In this document: one piece after another, positions 61,163 to 64,000 of the stretch
Numbering within the stretch: position 1 is the first letter of the stretch
Layout: each line of letters starts with the position of its first letter
NCBI RefSeq assembly: GCF_025499605.1
Contig: NZ_JAFMVC010000011.1
Coordinates: 90,965 to 154,964, forward strand
From: Carboxylicivirga litoralis
GTDB lineage: Bacteria; Bacteroidota; Bacteroidia; Bacteroidales; Marinilabiliaceae
Reading direction: 5' to 3'
DNA: 64,000 nucleotides
The notes under the pieces: model-generated
What the model saw: the letters and a program-made list of their open reading frames with translations, nothing else
Database searches by the model: none
Told to the model about the DNA's origin: nothing
Program-made: the position numbers and the translations under genes

Positions 61163-61771
61163 ATGAAATCATATGATCAAATATTTTTAGCCAATCGTGC
61201 CTGGGCTCAAAGCCTTAAAAGTGCCGATAAAGAGTATTTTCAAAAGATGGCTCTCGGGCAAACGCCTAAGTACTTTTGGATTGGATGCGCCGATAGCAGG
61301 GTGTCAGAAACAGTAGTCACCAAAAGTCAGTTGGGCGAACTGTTTGTGCATCGCAATGTGGCTAATCTGGTAAATGAAAATGATACTAACCTGTTGGCAT
61401 CGTTACGATATGCAATTGATTACCTGAAGGTGAAGCACATTGTTGTTGCAGGTCACTACAGTTGTGGTGGTGTAAAAGCAGCTTACGATGGACTGGAAGA
61501 TCCATACATAACAGATTGGGTGAGCGATATCAAAAGTACTTTGAATGCAAATGGGAAAGAGATTGAAGCAATCGAAGGAGATATGAATCGTATCGATCGC
61601 CTGGCCGAACTGAGTATTATGAAACAAGTGGATAAGCTGGCGTCGATGGATTTAATTAAAGATGCGTGGGCAAGGGGACAACGCCTGTTTATTCATGGGT
61701 GGATTTTTGACCTGTCAACGGGGGAGTTGAATTCACTAAAAGAGATTCATCCGGATGATATGATTCAATAA
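61163..61771 (+). CDS. can: Beta-class carbonic anhydrase
   Basis: A 202-residue zinc enzyme that interconverts CO2 and bicarbonate. The zinc ligands are Cys42 (GCADSRVSET), His98 and Cys101 (AGHYSCGGVKAAYDG), with the Asp44/Arg46 catalytic dyad. Length and layout match the E. coli Can type. It is placed just after a SulP transporter gene, indicating a bicarbonate uptake or retention unit. A hairpin terminator follows the gene. Confidence 0.95.
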   Translation: MKSYDQIFLANRAWAQSLKSADKEYFQKMALGQTPKYFWIGCADSRVSETVVTKSQLGELFVHRNVANLVNENDTNLLASLRYAIDYLKVKHIVVAGHYSCGGVKAAYDGLEDPYITDWVSDIKSTLNANGKEIEAIEGDMNRIDRLAELSIMKQVDKLASMDLIKDAWARGQRLFIHGWIFDLSTGELNSLKEIHPDDMIQ

Positions 61772-61797
61772 TAGCAGTTTAGTTTTACTTTTCGTTT

Positions 61798-61829
61798 AAG
61801 GGTTGTCATTTGCATGGCAACCCTTTTAT
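61798..61829 (+). terminator. Intrinsic terminator of the SulP-can operon
   Basis: AAGGGTTGTCAT (61798-61809) pairs with ATGGCAACCCTT (61814-61825) with one G-U pair and a four-base loop, then a short T stretch. Confidence 0.8.
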
Positions 61830-61912
61830 GCTTCCAACATTCATATGATTTTTTCAAGATTTCTCTCTCTTTGTGTAAGAAGAGCGCCTGCGGTCATCAT
61901 TTATAATTTGTA

Positions 61913-62476
61913 ATGAGTTTCATGTTTCACCATATTACTACAATCAACGATCCCGTATTTATGGAGCTATGGGAGTTGTATGAGAAAGCTTTTCCTCTTT
62001 TGGAAAGACGTACATTGACTTTACAGAAGCTGATATTAAATCATCGATCTTATTATTGTAATGCGATTTTTATTGATAACCAATTCGTAGGTTTAATATT
62101 ATGGTGGCAATTAGGTGATGTTATTTATATCGAACATTTTGCAATCGAAGAAGAAGTCAGAGGGAACGGTATAGGGATGGATGTGTTGGAAGCTTTTAAG
62201 AATAAAGCAGGCAAACGAATAATTCTTGAGGTGGAGTTACCCACAACAGAAATAGGCCGGAGGCGGATAGAATTTTATCAACGAGCAGGATTTAGTTTAA
62301 ATACCTATAAGTATTTCCAGTTGCCATTGCGACCTAAAGCAAAAAAGGTTGAGCTTTTACTAATGTCTTATTCCGAAACATTATCTCTACATGAATTTAA
62401 AGAGTTTACAGGTTCATTCAGAAACATCTGTTTTGAACCGTTTAAGCACTTGATTGATGTTAATGAGATGCAGTGA
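61913..62476 (+). CDS. GNAT-family N-acetyltransferase
   Basis: A 187-residue protein. The acetyl-CoA-binding motif is EEVRGNGIGMDVLEAFKNKA (Q/RxxGxG/A type) in the middle, preceded by VIYIEHFAIEEE and followed by EFYQRAGFSLN, the motif B region. The substrate is unknown. The gene stands alone between the bicarbonate unit and the convergent symporter gene. The first residues (MSFMFHHITTINDPVF) fit a cytosolic enzyme without leader. An alternative ATG three codons downstream exists. Confidence 0.87.
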   Translation: MSFMFHHITTINDPVFMELWELYEKAFPLLERRTLTLQKLILNHRSYYCNAIFIDNQFVGLILWWQLGDVIYIEHFAIEEEVRGNGIGMDVLEAFKNKAGKRIILEVELPTTEIGRRRIEFYQRAGFSLNTYKYFQLPLRPKAKKVELLLMSYSETLSLHEFKEFTGSFRNICFEPFKHLIDVNEMQ

Positions 62477-62500
62477 GTCGAACGCTATTGGGTTGTTGAG

Positions 62501-63712
62501 CTATTTATTAAACCGGTCAACAATAACTGCACAAGCGGCATCACCTGTAATATTAAATACAGTCCTCAGCATATCAAACACGCGATCTAAGGCATATAAT
62601 AGTGGTAATCCCGAAATGGGGATGTCGGCTGAAACTAAAACGGCCACCACTAATAATGAAGGTCCGGGTACGCCTGCCTGACCTATTGAGCCAACTGTTG
62701 AAGTAACCACAATGGCAACGTATTGAGCAAATGTCAGGTCAATTTCAAAAAGTTGAGCAAAAAACACCGCAGCCAGTGCATAATACAAAGCACTACCAGT
62801 CATGTTGATGGTGGCGCCGAGTGGTAACACAAATCCCGATGTAGCTTTACTTACTCCCAGCTCTTCTTCACAAACTTCCATGTTCACGGGCAATGTTGCC
62901 ATCGATGACCTGGTTGATAAAGCAACGATTTGTGCTTTGGTCATCTTTATAAAAAATTGCCTGATGGAAGCTTTTGAAAAAAGTTTCAGAGTGAGTGGAT
63001 AAAGTACTAATAAAATAAGGGCGCCTCCCAGCAGGTTAACCCACATCAAGTCCAGCGCCATTGTTAATAAGTCAAAACCAAAAGCACCAATAGATGAAGC
63101 CATCAGCCCAAATACACCAACAGGAGCTGTCCACATGACGATTTTAATCATCCAGATAAGAGCTTCAATAATGTAGTTCATTCCATTCATTAAGGGTGTT
63201 TTCTTTTCAGTAGGTAACGTCGAAATGCCAATTCCCAGGAATAGCCCGAAAAAGATGATTTGAAGAATATTGCCTGTAACAAGCGATTCAATAGGATTTT
63301 CAGGAATGATGGTGATAATGGTATCCCAAAAAGTAGCATTTGGATGTGCTTGGGTTTCTTGTTGAGGAAACATTTCAACCACAGTGGCATGGTCCAAGCC
63401 TTTGCCCGGAGCAAAAACTTCTCCAAGAAATAAGCCAAGCGAAACGGAAATCACGGTTGTAATCAAAAAATAGGCAATGGTGCTGATCCCAATTTTACCA
63501 GCAGATTTGGTAGCACCCAATGAGGCTGCCCCTGAAATAATGGAGATGGCCACCAAAGGTACAACCAGCATTTTTATTAATTCGATGAAGATATCGCCTA
63601 GAGGTGCAAACATTGCTGCTTGGGGTCCCATAAAAATACCAATTGCTGTTCCGACCAACATGGCAACCAAAATCTGGAATCCCAAGTTTTTGATTAATTT
63701 CCTAAAATTCAT
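62501..63712 (-). CDS. Dicarboxylate/amino acid:cation symporter (DAACS family)
   Basis: A 403-residue membrane protein with about eight helices and the re-entrant loops of the GltP/DctA family. Recognisable blocks include FIELIKMLVVPLVAISIISGAASLG, then ALSTRSSMATLPVNMEVCEEELG (the serine-rich hairpin) and FVLPLGATINMTGSALY, the substrate- and cation-binding NMTGT-like motif. It imports glutamate, aspartate or C4-dicarboxylates with Na+ or H+. The exact substrate cannot be told. It is a single gene near the right edge. Confidence 0.92.
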   Translation of the reverse strand: MNFRKLIKNLGFQILVAMLVGTAIGIFMGPQAAMFAPLGDIFIELIKMLVVPLVAISIISGAASLGATKSAGKIGISTIAYFLITTVISVSLGLFLGEVFAPGKGLDHATVVEMFPQQETQAHPNATFWDTIITIIPENPIESLVTGNILQIIFFGLFLGIGISTLPTEKKTPLMNGMNYIIEALIWMIKIVMWTAPVGVFGLMASSIGAFGFDLLTMALDLMWVNLLGGALILLVLYPLTLKLFSKASIRQFFIKMTKAQIVALSTRSSMATLPVNMEVCEEELGVSKATSGFVLPLGATINMTGSALYYALAAVFFAQLFEIDLTFAQYVAIVVTSTVGSIGQAGVPGPSLLVVAVLVSADIPISGLPLLYALDRVFDMLRTVFNITGDAACAVIVDRFNK

Positions 63713-64000
63713 AGTTAAAGTATTGATTAAAAAGCGAAAAGCTAATTTCGTTACTTTTTTGTTAGGATTAAAGCTTTTAAGGCGGATAATAATATTTGAA
63801 AAAAATGAAATTTATTATTCTTTTGTTAAAGGCAGAAAAAGAGGAGTTTAGATAGAAAACTAATAATTGACCACAAAAAACTTTGTCTTACGATTTGGTT
63901 CTTCCAAAAATACTCCCTTATTTTGCACCCGCTTTTGAGAACAACGGTTCATCTGAAAAGCAAGGGTGGTAAGGGTTTCGGCGCTTATTGTTACGTAATG
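63713..64000. other. Right edge, no gene recognised
   Basis: AT-rich DNA with homopolymer runs upstream of the symporter gene. TTATTTTGCACCC near 63918 resembles a plus-strand -7 box and could be the promoter of a gene beyond the window. No complete frame is supported. Confidence 0.4.

Overview
The window reads as a chromosomal segment of an AT-rich member of the phylum Bacteroidota, most likely a Marinilabiliales or Prolixibacteraceae-type Bacteroidales; this placement is an inference. The reasons are a gene for the type IX secretion protein PorQ, the order purH-mreB-mreC-mreD-mrdA-rodA, the order ftsX-DUF3098-uppP-truB-queA, promoters of the Bacteroidota TAnnTTTG type close to start codons, and very few Shine-Dalgarno sequences. 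There is no rRNA, no recognisable tRNA, no CRISPR array, no prophage and no classical insertion sequence.

Layout. 0-13.6 kb is mostly housekeeping: the end of a chemoreceptor, a histidine kinase, an ECF sigma/anti-sigma pair, acylphosphatase, a YidE/AspT-type carrier, an outer-membrane protein, CysH, phosphofructokinase, a UspA pair and the ftsX-to-queA cluster. 13.7-20.8 kb is a glycan locus: one glycosyltransferase facing a tightly overlapping six-gene operon (MaoC-like hydratase, CitE-like lyase, AAC(3)-like acyltransferase, flippase, FkbM methyltransferase, polysaccharide deacetylase). 21-33.4 kb holds a PIF1-type helicase, two YkgJ cysteine-cluster proteins, a very large alpha-2-macroglobulin lipoprotein with an intact thioester motif, a PH-domain protein, GtrA and a type II NADH dehydrogenase. 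33.5-39.3 kb holds PorQ, a third YkgJ protein, an EamA exporter, an operon of two paralogous membrane proteins plus an XRE regulator and a Qnr-like pentapeptide protein, YceI and a solitary Dam-type methylase. 39.3-48.4 kb holds a KamA-family radical SAM enzyme behind a structured RNA leader and then the purH-mre-rodA cell-shape cluster. 57-63.7 kb holds an ABC permease, peptidase E, a SulP transporter with carbonic anhydrase, a GNAT protein and a dicarboxylate symporter.

The unusual part is 48.4-57 kb. It is gene-poor and filled with an imperfectly palindromic repeat family whose best copies are 134-bp elements bounded by the inverted 8-mers AACACCTC and GAGGTGTT. Three lie in tandem with an exact 202-bp period, and a gene for a DUF559 (Vsr-like) endonuclease is fitted between copies. 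The same stretch holds an HNH nuclease, a lone LytTR regulator, and an unrelated 21-bp tandem repeat in front of a conserved Bacteroidota protein of unknown function.

The strongest candidates for something undescribed are (1) the repeat family with its embedded DUF559 nuclease, (2) the roughly 140-nt leader of the KamA gene, which can fold into mutually exclusive stems next to one of the few strong ribosome binding sites here, and (3) the MaoC/CitE/AAC(3)-like trio inside a surface-glycan operon, suggesting an unusual acyl decoration. All functional statements come from reading motifs and gene order; no database search was possible.
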